Shown here: positions 35,701 through 45,509 of the stretch, piece after piece | Layout of the letters: every line of letters starts with the position of its first letter | Position numbering within the stretch: the stretch's first letter is position 1 | Source of the DNA: Halichondria panicea | Taxonomy: Eukaryota; Porifera; Demospongiae; Suberitida; Halichondriidae | Assembly (NCBI RefSeq): GCF_963675165.1 | Contig: NC_087388.1 | Coordinates: forward strand, 5,213,047-5,277,046 | DNA length: 64,000 bases | Reading direction: 5' to 3' | The notes under the pieces: generated by a model | Told to the model about the DNA's origin: nothing | The model's database searches: none | What the model saw: the letters and a program-made list of their open reading frames with translations, nothing else | Position numbers and translations under genes: made by a program

Positions 35701-35821
35701 TATTAATAGGGATATCAAAGGAGAATGATTGAGATTGAGAATAAGCTGCTCCTTGCAGCAGAAACAGCCTGAGGGCAAAGAGTGCTACTATAAACATATC
35801 CTTTTCTTTAGCACTGAACAA
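26730..35821 (-). CDS. RTK2: MET-like receptor tyrosine kinase
   Basis: About 24 exons. Start ATG 35821; an in-frame ATG at 35797 gives a tidier leader ([20 protein letters not shown]) and aligns better with RTK1. Sema exons 34829-35821, 34598-34783 and 34127-34267; PSI 33842-34076; Ig/IPT-like 33513-33797; second PSI 33272-33379; cysteine-rich unit 32419-32613; IPT exons 30680-31078 and about 30320-30594; further ectodomain exons 29903-30123 and 29697-29848; membrane helix 29394-29648 ([20 protein letters not shown]). Kinase: GEFGVVYKG and VAVK (28784-28870), MPYMANGSL hinge (28366-28583), HRDLAARNC (28072-28178), [16 protein letters not shown] and [10 protein letters not shown] (27728-27890), [11 protein letters not shown] (27492-27635), C-lobe end 27155-27310. 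Tail 26730-26846 with [12 protein letters not shown], stop TAA at 26730. No disabling change found. Its 3' end faces M1's 3' end. Confidence 0.88.
29170..29389. mobile_element. MITE in RTK2 intron (CAGTATAACGGG...CCCGCTATACGGTA)
   Basis: The ends ACAGTATAACGGGTATATTT and ATATTCCCGCTATACGGTA are imperfect inverted repeats, with GAGGGTATAAA pairing with TTTATACCCTC further in. The same element is at 48110-48333 in RTK3, so it inserted before the segmental duplication. It lies between the membrane exon and the juxtamembrane exon. Confidence 0.65.
31139..32338. mobile_element. ~1.2 kb insertion in RTK2 intron 10 with hairpins and short tandem repeats
   Basis: RTK3 lacks this segment (AAATACACTAC joins directly to GATATACACTATAATT near 50080), so it is an insertion in RTK2 or a deletion in RTK3. 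It holds a hairpin at 31147-31286 (TTAGACACTGTTTAGGAA and reverse complement), three copies of GTACATGATTTTCTA at about 31340-31420, three copies of CATAATGCACT at 31510-31570, three copies of AGTGGGGYGGGGCTGTT at 31935-32015, and a second inverted-repeat region at 32195-32340. Open frames over 31921-32208 merely follow the tandem repeats. No transposase is recognised, so mobile origin is inferred. Confidence 0.55.
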
Positions 35822-35889
35822 TGAAGCTGCTCTTATTATACTAGATCTAGCATAGCCATTCTTATCATAGACTCTAGAGAATAATTATA

Positions 35890-35928
35890 CAGACTGTGAC
35901 AGCTCTAGACTAGAGCTGTCACAGTCTG
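35890..35928. promoter_or_regulatory. 39 bp perfect palindrome upstream of RTK2 start
   Basis: Two 19 bp arms (CAGACTGTGACAGCTCTAG and its exact complement) surround a single A, 70-105 bp upstream of the RTK2 ATG codons. Each arm contains TGACAG, which resembles TALE-homeodomain (Meis/TGIF) sites. It is conserved at the same place before RTK3 with one mismatch. A regulatory role is inference; it could be a residual transposon hairpin. Confidence 0.35.
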
Positions 35929-36061
35929 CAGAATTGTTCTACCCATGCACAGGAATGTCAGACAGTTCAAAGTAGCAGCCCCTCCCTCTTAATTTTATTT
36001 TGTGGCCAGTATAGTTATGCTTCAGTGCGCATGCGCAAGCAAGGTAGATCTATACAGTGCG

Positions 36062-38070
36062 TAGCCCTTGATCCCAGGCCGAGTTTTCGCTTTTATAAAC
36101 AGGCCTGGTACTAGTTATCTGCACATGCGTCAACCAATTAGCCCATGGCTATTAGTATATTCTCGTTCACTTTTGTGACATTTATAATCGTGTACTATCG
36201 TGTACAAAGTCAGTTCCCGTTTTATCATTATTTGAATGGCTCTTAGCTGAAGCTTCTCTCTTCTCTGAAGCTTAGAAAACATTATTCTGAAGACTGAACA
36301 ACAAGAGAAGAAGTATAAAGCTTTGCCAAGCTTGTTAAGGTCAGATATTTTTGTGTAGGCCCTATGCTATCAAGTCTTGCTCATGTTTGGCAAGATCTAG
36401 GTAGACTATAGTTTCATCATTAATATGGTGGATCAAGTGAAGAGTGTAAGCTATAGAACTTGGTGCTGCCATCATCAGCTCGTTGACAATGGCACTATAA
36501 CCTGTTCAATACGAGAAATTTAATATGTATATAGATATATCTACACGTATTTCGAATGTCTACTTCTCTGTACAGGAGCAATGGCTAATATCCAGCTATC
36601 CCAACAGTGCTCCTCTTGGCTATACTAACGGACGAGACTGGACAGTTTAAGGTAAGGGGGTTTAACCGTCTTTGTAATAATTATTGTCCTATACTCACAG
36701 GACTGGAGTATGACCTGCTCGTTCGAGCGTTGCTGGGTAGCTCAGAGGCATCAAGAGAATCTACGTTTTCTCAAGCAAGATTTAACTGAGTTACGAGTTG
36801 GCTAGAATCAGAGAAGTCCAGCAGCCTGCTAAATCTTTTTGAAACGTAATATGAAGACATTCAATCATCCTGAAGTTGCCCTGGGTCACTGTAATCGTGC
36901 TGCAGCACAACTGGCAACTCCCCAGGCACTTGTGAAGCAGCTAGCTCTCTATGTGCATATTTTGTGTACTCACTCTGTGCATTTTCATTTCTAAATATTT
37001 TTGCTGACCACAAATACAATGAAAATTTGACGCATGCGCAGACAACTACAGTACCCTAGGGGAAAATAAGCCCATCTTGAATAAACGCCCATCCCCTCTT
37101 TTGCCTCGAAGTTCTTGCACAAGGGTATTTTCACTCGATTATAATCAACTGAGAGCGGCCTGGAATCGAGGCTAATCATCCAGCTACTATTACTATCACG
37201 TGTCAGAACTGACGTCATACTTGTGGTGAAAATTTTTGCATAAGTGGTAGCTTTTAGAAAAGCTGGTTAGTGACAGAGTTAGTTATTCAGTCTCTTTGCT
37301 AGCTACATGTAGAACAGTCATGAGTTTCTCTATGTGATTTCGCTTGCCCTCAAAGATGTAGATGCAGGGAACAACTAGCCCTTTCACGGATCTCGGAACG
37401 ATGTCGATCCCCGGTGACTTTGCAGGTTATCTTACTGTTCCTTCTGTGGAGAAAGTACCAGAATGTACTGGATAGCTCTCTAGGAACATGACCGACGACT
37501 TGTCCACCTTTCCATGCTGCTACAGAATGGACATCAAAAACATTTCCATGGTCAGCAGTAACTTTGAGGTTCTCATTGATGTGTGCTGAAGAAGTAGAAC
37601 TGTCGGAGGATGAACCAGAAAGCAATGATGTCAACAAGATTGATTCGTTTTTTCAGAGGATGAAAGTGACACTGACTGACTACAATAATTATTTTGCCTA
37701 AACCCAACTTTATATAATATTAGCTTCATTGAGCTTCATTGTATTGTGTTAGCATTATTAATGGTATCATATATATAGACTGCACAAAAAAGATGTGTAT
37801 GGTAACTGCTATCAATGAAAAATGAAAAAAATTTTTTGCTGAGTTTGCACAAATTAAATCGCGGTTAAGCCGCGTTATTTCGAGGTTAAGGCGCGGTGGG
37901 TGTATATTCGAGTGAAAATTCGCCGTTCGCGAATAAACGCCCAGTCCCCTAAAAGGCCCAAAGTTGTTGCAGAAAAGAGTGGGCGTATTTTCACGACGGT
38001 ACGGTAGTACCAGGCCTAGTTATTCACCTAACCGTTATAAAAGCGAAAACTCGGCCTGGGATCGAGGCTA
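36062..38070. mobile_element. 2 kb Mutator-like element with TAGCC ends and 9 bp target duplication
   Basis: The left end TAGCCCTTGATCCCAGGCCG and right end CGGCCTGGGATCGAGGCTA are inverted repeats extending through GAGTTTTCGCTTTTATAA for about 50 bp. TACAGTGCG flanks both sides (36053-36061, 38071-38079); RTK3's flank near 53900 has one copy (TACGATGCGTAGCCAGG), an empty site. Inside is a minus-strand HIRAN-like frame and a plus-strand frame of unknown nature at 36607-36789. Another family end (GGCCTGGAATCGAGGCTA) lies at 37155. It shares termini with 19180-20879 and the 58 bp MITE. Confidence 0.85.
37350..37637 (-). pseudogene. HIRAN-like protein fragment carried by the element
   Basis: A 95-codon minus-strand frame includes VFDVHSVAAWKGGQVVGHVP, then RELSSTFWYFL and ITCKVTGDRHRS. 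The order (NxxDxxAVAV, VGHVPRxxS, FL, ITCxVTGxRR) resembles HIRAN-type proteins common on invertebrate transposons. The usual N-terminal part is not obvious and the frame's end is out of register with an expected LVVPC segment, so it is likely a partial or decayed copy. Family call from motif shape only. Confidence 0.45.
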
Positions 38071-38660
38071 TACAGTGCGTAGCCAGGATTTTTTTGGAAA
38101 GGGCAGGGCTCAGATTGTTGAAGCATTTTTTTAGGGTTGTTATGTTACTTGGGGCAAAAAAGCATAGGCGCTGAAGTTTATCACTTTTCCTCAGCAGTAA
38201 TGAGCATCAGATGGCCCTAGATCAGATCACAGCTATTAAGTTACAGCTGTTGGAGAACAAAAGGGGGGACATCAAGGTGACATATTTTCACAGGTACATT
38301 TGTTTTCGTTTCACTGTTTAGCTCATTTTGCTGGTATTATAAATCTTGGATATACGCCCTATCGAAAGTGGGTGTGCCATGAAAACATTAGTATATTTGG
38401 AGACCCAACAGTATCAGGAGATCGAGCTCTGCTCAAGTTGTGAAATTAATGTTATTCATAGCGTTTCTATGTACTCGCAAGTGGTTTTAATGAGATTCAC
38501 AGCATTTTACAATTATCTGCGAGTACATGTTTTTGCGATTCTACTCTCATTCGCAGAAATAGCAGAAATTAATGCTCGCAGAAATATGTCACTTTAAGGT
38601 ATATAAATTATGTGGAGTGCTGAATATTTAATTTTAATGGGGTGAATGTTCAAAGGAGTT
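38071..38660. repeat. duplicated 5' flank at the end of the left unit
   Basis: Matches 53906-54497 almost throughout (GCGTAGCCAGGATTTTTT, then ATAGGCGCTGAAGTT, then GGATATACGCC, ending AATGTTCAAAGGAGTT). The frames 38346-38597 and 54190-54468 align but diverge at their ends and resemble no known protein. Confidence 0.7.
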
Positions 38661-38760
38661 CAGTGGCGGATCCAGGGGGGGATCCCAGGGTGCCATGGAT
38701 CCCCCCTTTCAGACTAAGCTATTGTGGCTTTACTACAGCTACCAGCTAGCTATTTATCAG
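38661..38760 (+). mobile_element. hAT-type terminus at the duplication junction (fragment)
   Basis: The first bases after the duplicated unit are CAGTGGCGGATCCAGGGGGG, which resembles the terminal inverted repeat of many animal hAT elements. The matching opposite end was not found nearby, so only a fragment is claimed. Its exact coincidence with the unit boundary suggests a role in the rearrangement. The rest of the stretch to 39041 is unassigned. Confidence 0.4.
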
Positions 38761-41700
38761 TATTGTAGCTTGATTCAATGATTGTACCTGTTGTTCTGAT
38801 GCATCAACTGCCAAAGGAGTGTTCAGGTTAGCCTAGGTTAGCTAGTTGACTGTTCGTGGCAGAGCTAGCTAATATGGTATTTCTGAGGATATACTAAGCA
38901 AGGTACTTAACATCTACTACTTATTGTGTACATTATGCTGTTTTCTGTCACCGTATTACTAATACGGTGTGGCACCTTGCAATTGTTATCTATTTGCAAG
39001 AATGCATGTTTTACTCTCTTCTTTTGAATCCATTTTTAGACAAACACCTATCAAGGAATTGTGATCAGTAATGTGTACCGTTCATATGGTATATTTACCT
39101 ATGGTTGTGGAGACATTCAATGGAGCTCAACCACAAATGGGCAAGGTGCTGTTATCGGTTACAATGCTGCTGCAAGCTATTTTTTCAACCACCGATCATC
39201 TGGGTATATCTTTGTAGGCAACAGTGTTTCTTGTACAGCTACAATTAGTCAAAGGAAAAAGCAGACGCATTGTTGTGTTTCTGATCTACAAAATCTAGTA
39301 AAGCCATGCTTTGAGATCCAAACTGCAGATAAAAAAGTGGTCATTGATGGGTTAAATCTGCATTTGCTATATCCCTGCCCATCAACTAGAGGACAAGCAG
39401 ATGAGGATAATGCTCGCTTTAGACCACAAGAAAATCTTCCTCAATGTTACTTGTCTATGAATGTCATTAAAGGATTTTTGTCCCTAACTAAAGAAACTGT
39501 TTCACTAACTCAGCAGTGCTGTTACAAGAATGGGTAAGTCAATATAATAATTATACATAAGTGATTGCAAGTATATTGTAAGCTACCTCAGGTCTATTAT
39601 ATAAACCATTCAGAATTTGAATCTGGAGACAACAAATGTGCAAACAATAGACTAACTGATAATTATGATCTATGAATAATTATTATCCAAGAAATCCATA
39701 ATTATAGTGCTTTGGTGACAAATCGTAATGAAGGATATGCTGGAACATGGCTACTCCAGCACCCTATCAGAGAACGTGAGGCTTATGAAAGAGAATTTAC
39801 CGACCGCCTTCATCCATACAGTGATAAAACATTCAGAGATGCATGCTGTAATGAAGAACAGAAAAATGATTGCAACATATTCTTTAACCAAAGAGGCATT
39901 GTTACAGATGACGGTTATCTGTCTCCAGCTTTAGGTTAGCCCACACATTTATAACATGCGCTTTTGCACTAATGTCAGATGCGATACATATACGTAGCCA
40001 TTTGCACAAGTGCATGCATACATGATTCTTAGTTGGTTAGTACAGCTTTTCTGAAGTGTAACAAACATAATTATGATTTGAGGCCAGTTTATTATCATGC
40101 AGCTATAATTATTAAAATTAATTGTACAGCTGTTGGTAATGGAGACCCGCACTACCGGCCATTTGATTTTAAAGGAAATCGTCATCATTTTCAAGGTGTA
40201 GGACACTTCATCATTCTAAATCTTGTTTCTTCAAGCCAAAGTGCATCAGAATTTTCTATTCATGGGCATTTATGTCAACTTGGTTCAAGAGGTGTTACCT
40301 GGCTTTTGGAAACTTAAATATTGCTTTTGAAGTAAGTGTATAATACTACTGTGACTGAATACAATTCCCTTGTACCAAACATGTGCATTGTTTTCATATC
40401 ATATGCCACTCTATCTATCTTAACTGAAACTATCTTACTAATAATTCGATTGATGCAGTTGGGAAGACTTCCAGGATTCCAAATGTGGCAAACAAGGCCA
40501 AATGAAACAAACTTAACACAATTATTAGAAGACCAACCAACTTGGAAAAGTCCTGATGGAGATGTAGAGTTAGTCAGATTGCGTCGACATGGCGGGAGAG
40601 ATACAGTCGTGGCATGCTTTTTTGAGTATGGTATAAAACCCCCCATGGTATAAAAATAACCGTTAACGTTGGTCAATTGAAAAGAAGATATCGATACAAT
40701 AACTACAAAGTTTGGGTTCCCTTAACCTACGCTGGTAGAGCTTCAGGACTTCTAGGGAACTTAGATGGAAATGATACAAACGATTATTTCGAAAGGGGTC
40801 AAGAAACCAATCCACTTCCACACTACTATTCAGACAGGGAATTGTACAATAACCACTGGTTGACATGTAAGTTAGTGTATTCATGTATATACCTGTTTTC
40901 ATGCAATTGCTATATATAATTCCCTCTGATATTTATACTGGGGCTGTATGTTATTTTTCTATGTATTGTACAGCTATTGACCAATAAGATCAATTAGTGG
41001 TGACGTACGTAAGTGTGGTATAAAACCTTCATTTTTCAGGGAATTTATCTGCTGGAGAAAGCCTCTTTTCCCATCATTTACAATGTCCTGATAAATCTCT
41101 AAAGAAGCGTCAGGCATCATATGCTCCGATTACACCAGACCAACTGAACTTTACCGATGAGCAAAAGAGGATCTGTGAAGGCAATCTACAATGTGTGTTT
41201 GATTTAGCTGTTTCTGGGGAAAAAGAAGTTGCTTTAGCAACGCTAACTCATGAAAAATAAGCGAATTCATCAATTGAGATCCTAGGTATGCATTATCTTA
41301 GTGTGAATGACTCAAGAGATAATTTCACCTTAAGTGTACTGGGAGACATACCAACAACTTCTGTACTTGAAGAATTGTCAAGGGGAGAGTTTGTATTTCG
41401 CTGGACACTATACAAAAGATAACTTACAACCCCCTAATCTTTCTTGCAAATGATAGCCGAGGAGCTGCTTCACTGTACGCACCCCAAGTTGAAATTTGCA
41501 ACTGTTTCAATGATGGGAATTGTACCCTTGATGGAATTCTGAGTGATAATGCAACAGCAGTACTAACCTGCCTTTGTACACAAGGTTAATTGGCTTGCTA
41601 GGAAATAGATTATAGCTATAATTATTCAAAGTCCGTTATGCAGCATTTGGTGAGAGGTTCTGTGAAGAAGATCGCAATGGGTGCTCAGAGATCCAGTGCT

Positions 41701-42110
41701 TCGAGGGGGTGGAGTGTATGGACGTTCCTGCTCCTGGAGTGGGGGCGGTGTGTGGAGCATGTTCGCCAGGCTACACTGGAGACGCACTCAAGTGTTATGG
41801 TGAATTGAGATAAATCGTATTACTTTGTCTATAATAATAATGAGCACGCAGATATTGATGAGTGCTTCCTAAATCAAACTCTCTGTGACCACAATTGCAC
41901 AAACACTGATGGAGGGTATCTTTGCTCCTGTTTTAATGGCTATCAGCTAATTAAGGAAACAAGGGAATGTGAAGGTGATTACTAGATTCCAATCAAATTA
42001 TGGTATGCACAATAATTATGTTCTAAAGTCCTAAGGTCATTGTTGTACACTCCATGCATGCTTGTGGGATTATATACTTGTAATCAAGGCCCGATTAATG
42101 TACGTGTTAT

Positions 42111-42346
42111 GAACAAACCACCTTTGAATTATATAATATGCTTCTCACCAATACATGTTCGTCCATCAGTTGTAAGCATGTAACCAGTTGTGCATGAACA
42201 GGAAAACGATCCATTAGAGTTGATACACTCTTGTACACACAGATTCAACTGGCATTCATTAGTATCTATAAAAGTGTATGTAAACAAACAGCTATAGCTA
42301 TATAGAATGCCATGCAGTAACTCTATATTAGTTGTGGTCTGACTAT
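42111..42346 (-). other. inverted EGF exon segment within M2
   Basis: The reverse complement of this segment matches 23391-23630 in M1, including intron on both sides and the calcium-binding EGF exon ([15 protein letters not shown] here). Flanking sequence (TACGTGTTAT on the left, CTGTATCATG on the right) is in the normal direction. The exon is therefore unusable in an M2 transcript. Confidence 0.9.
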
Positions 42347-43614
42347 CTGTATCATGTCGAGTTATCCCTACCAGATATTGATGAATGTTGGCTAGCTGTG
42401 CGGGAATCAAATGACCTTTGTGAGAACTATCTAAACACAGAGTGCGTTAACAACGAGGGTTCATTTAAGTGTGTTTGTGTCCGTGGATACACAGCAAACT
42501 CAAATGGAATTTGTGAGCGTAAGTATTACTCTAGTTAATTTGCAATGACATGCATCACTGCATGACACTGAATTATGGCATATCATCCATATTGAAGTTG
42601 ATAATGAACTCCCTCCGATGATCAGTGTGATCAGACCACAGAAAAGTATTGAGAATAGTGTGAACTTCACATCACCTATGCTGGTTTCAGAAAATGTGAG
42701 TATTTTATCCAGAGGTCTGGTTCATCATGCAAGCATGTGTTTTTATTTGTAAACAGTTCAGTCCAGAACGCCGATAAAAATTTAGGGAAGCAACTGCAGC
42801 TGCTGTCAATAGTTACTGTGGGCTTACAACATGTGATCTTCTTCTCTCATCTGGAGAAACTCAAATGCAAGTCATGATTGCATATTATACCTTTTTATGC
42901 CAAGAATAATTACCGATTGTTTTGTGCAGATTGACAAGACTAACAATTAAAGCAGCTAATGTAGCCATACCTTCTTCGTTGATTTATCAAGACATCAATG
43001 GACAGCTTTTGTTCACCTTCTATGTACAAGTTGGTGATGCCTTCCTATCAAAAGAATATCTTAAGCCAGCAGTACAGGTAAATGTTATTGTTCATTGGCT
43101 AATACACCAAGCTTAAGCCTCTAATATAAAATTCCTATAACACAGCAAGCTGAAGAACTCTATCGAGATGCTGGGTTGCTCCAAGCGCTGCCTCTCCTCA
43201 CAACACAACCCCCTTTATCTTCAGATCCTGTCACCACACCTAGATCTACAACCTTGATCAAGACGATTTTAGAAGATACTCAAATAATCGCCATAGCAGC
43301 TGGAGCTGGTGGACCAGCGCTCGTAATCATGACAGTACTACTCAGTCTCTTATGGTATCTATAATTGTGCTGTATGTGTTGCTGCATGATACCATACAAA
43401 TTAGTTAAGGGATTAGAAACAAAAGTACGAATCTCCACTTACCTTGCAATTCAATCGATTAAGCAAGCCAAGCTGTACTGAGAACCGTGGCTTGCGAGGT
43501 AGCTAAGCTGGTGCCTATTTCTACACACCGTGCAGAATAAACCACTATAGAAAAATGTGCTCATCCATCCCTCAGAGGAAGTAGGCGTGGGAACAAGGCT
43601 AAATGCATATTCAA

Positions 43615-43804
43615 TAGCCTCCTTCGCAGCCTCTCCTTTTTCTGTTCTTTGTCACACAGGTAAGAATTGGAGGAACAAAGAAAGAAAGAACAAACCCTCT
43701 TAGACGGTTCGTTCTTTCGTTCTTTCTTTCTTTGTTCCTCCACTTTTTACCGTATTGACTTGTGTGACAAAGAATAGAAAAAGGAGAGGCTGCGAAGGAG
43801 ACTA
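43615..43804. mobile_element. 190 bp hairpin MITE in M2 intron
   Basis: The left arm TAGCCTCCTTCGCAGCCTCT pairs with the right arm AGAGGCTGCGAAGGAGACTA, and inversion continues through CCTTTTTCTGTTCTTTGTCA. CATATTCAA and CATTTTCAA flank it (9 bp, one mismatch). M1 has an uninterrupted GCATTTTCAAGG near 24930. The middle is a GAAAGAAC-rich inner hairpin. No coding content. Confidence 0.8.
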
Positions 43805-44615
43805 CATTTTCAAGGCCGTATAGCAAGCGGTCAGGCTGATCAGGTTTTGGGCTGACTAGAGGGTTGATGTCTCATGTAAGATGGATCCATAAAGAATGAA
43901 TAATTACAGAGTCCCACCTATGCATTAATTACATGCAGTGTTTGCAGTGATGCACTTTTTAGAGCTAAGTAGGTAATGGTAGTCATTATTGAAAATTGCA
44001 TAATGGTTTCCTCTTGGTAATGGTCGTCAATATTGTAATTGATTTAGTAGTTAACCTGCAAAAAACTTGCTTGCTACATATACGGCCTTGATTTGGGCAA
44101 CTAATTATTCTTACCCTGTTTATTTATACCTCATACAGTCTGAAAATTGATAAAGAACCTTATGTCTGATTATATGGTTGTACTTATACAGCTACTGCAA
44201 GTATAAATATCGAAACCAAAGAAAAGGGCAACATCAAGTCAACCTGATTGAAGTAACAGATCGTGTTAATGTAGAGTTGAAAAAGGTGAACATAATTGTG
44301 AAGAAATTGCAGAGGTTACATTATCTCTGGTCAAATTGATGTGAACATTAATTAATAGGCTAAAAATTGCTGATTTTCAGTAATATGCGACTGATGGAAA
44401 ACATACATTAAGCGTATAATTATTTTCGTTCTGTTACAGTACATTTACTATAGATCTTATAGCTGCCTCATAATTATACCTGTGCACAATTATACTCTTC
44501 TTATAATATTCTCTCACTCTCACTGCAGCTATTAATGCATGACATTGACTGTGTGTGCATATATAATTATATTGACCTTTCTATAGACCGTTCTATTCTC
44601 AGACTTGAGCAGCTG

Positions 44616-44616
<1 letters not shown>

Positions 44617-44668
<52 letters not shown>
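44617..44668 (+). repeat. (CA)n microsatellite, expanded relative to paralogue
   Basis: About 26 CA units. The equivalent tract in the left unit (25864-25895) is shorter and interrupted by CAGACA and CAAACA, so the array has changed length since duplication. Open frames across it are artefacts. Confidence 0.9.
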
Positions 44669-44674
<6 letters not shown>

Positions 44675-44887
44675 ACCGTATACCTCGCTTGCGCATGCGC
44701 ACCGAGGCATAATAAACACAGCAATGTGCTCTTTTTGTACAGTTCTTTGATTTACTAAAACTGTCATACTCATGTTAAGGCAGTGCTTGGTAGCTAGGCC
44801 TTGGTGGAATTTGCTATAGCATATTTTTAGGAAAAAATAGGCACAAACGAATGTTTCAAAGCAAAAGACTGTCTGCATAATTATAAT

Positions 44888-44985
44888 TATGGAGTCCACT
44901 TGCAGTCCTGGGCGATTGACTGATCTGGAATGACTGTGAGCTGCTCCTTGCAGCAGAAACACTGTTAAGAGAATAGCCCATTCAA
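44888..44985 (-). pseudogene. relic receptor-kinase first exon (right-unit copy)
   Basis: Paralogue of 26112-26204. It reads FLLQGAAHSHSRSVNRPGLQ on the minus strand, but a 2 bp deletion near 44976 breaks the link to the upstream ATG. The relic therefore predates the segmental duplication and is still decaying. Confidence 0.65.
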
Positions 44986-45509
44986 TGATGACTCATAGAT
45001 TGATTAGTCTAGCCTTGAATTTGAAAGACATTAATTCCCGTGGGAGATTGTAGATCTATCTCCAGAAATGAGCTCAAACATTCATTATCCATAGAATACG
45101 AAATATTTAACTATACACGCATGCATGTGTAGTTTATAGGAACATTTACACCAACAAAAGTACGTACTGATTGCTGTTGCAGTGTATTATTGATACGATA
45201 TCTATTATCTTCTGTTTGTCTATTATATACTGACATAATTATGCTTGTTATTTTGAAACACTTATAATTATGATCACTATTATATATGTACTTAAAAATA
45301 TGGCAGACATTAAAAGGAAAACAACAATTGCAGAATATAAGCTACGCGATAACAGGTATATGTTGTAAATAAGTAAATTGTACCCCAAAATTCACAATAT
45401 GCAGCTGGAGTTGTATTACAGTTATAATTAAATTTTATGCTATAACTGTTACTATAATACTGTACATGCAGAGGACGGCCATTACCTCATAACTAATTTT
45501 ATTGCATAG
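44986..45509. other. 3' flank of RTK3, nothing recognised
   Basis: Paralogue of 26205-26729. AT-rich, possibly including the RTK3 3' untranslated region. No gene is seen. Confidence 0.4.

Larger units (their letters stand above)
22036..38660. repeat. left unit of tandem segmental duplication
   Basis: Collinear with 41739-54497. It holds the M1 mucin-like pseudogene (plus) and RTK2 (minus). Similarity starts abruptly at GTGGGGGCGGTGTGTGG in the middle of an EGF exon and ends at AATGTTCAAAGGAGTT (38660), where sequence passes straight into 38661. Length differences come from independent insertions: here the 122 bp MITE (25075-25196), the intron-10 insert (31139-32338) and the 2 kb Mutator-like element (36062-38070). 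The equivalent of 38661-41738 is missing at the left edge. Confidence 0.85.
39042..44355 (+). pseudogene. M2: mucin-4/SUSD2-like protein (NIDO-AMOP-VWD-EGF-TM), disabled
   Basis: Exon 39042-39533 encodes the end of a NIDO domain (YGIFTYGCGDIQWSS) and start of an AMOP domain (CPSTRGQ...FRPQENLPQC, QQCCYKNG); 39709-39934 completes AMOP (DACCNEEQKNDCNIFF); 40129-40330 begins a VWD domain (GNGDPHYRPFDFKG); 40457 onward and about 41040-41260 continue it (ASGLLGNLDGNDTNDYF). EGF exons lie at about 41640-41803, 41851-41974 and 42376-42522, then SEA-like exons to 43078, a helix exon 43147-43365 and tail 44191-44355. Damage: frameshift about 40290, a 17 bp tandem duplication at about 40632, in-frame stop at 41258, stop at about 41420, TAA in the SEA-like exon (about 42775), and one EGF exon in reverse orientation. 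No signal-peptide exon is visible upstream. Probably a pseudogene. The family is a cell-surface, mucin-4-like protein. Confidence 0.75.

Noticed and set aside
38346-38597. Frame 38346-38597 and its paralogue 54190-54468 as a conserved gene
   Set aside because: They share start and phase but end differently, resemble nothing known, and their similarity is explained by the segmental duplication.
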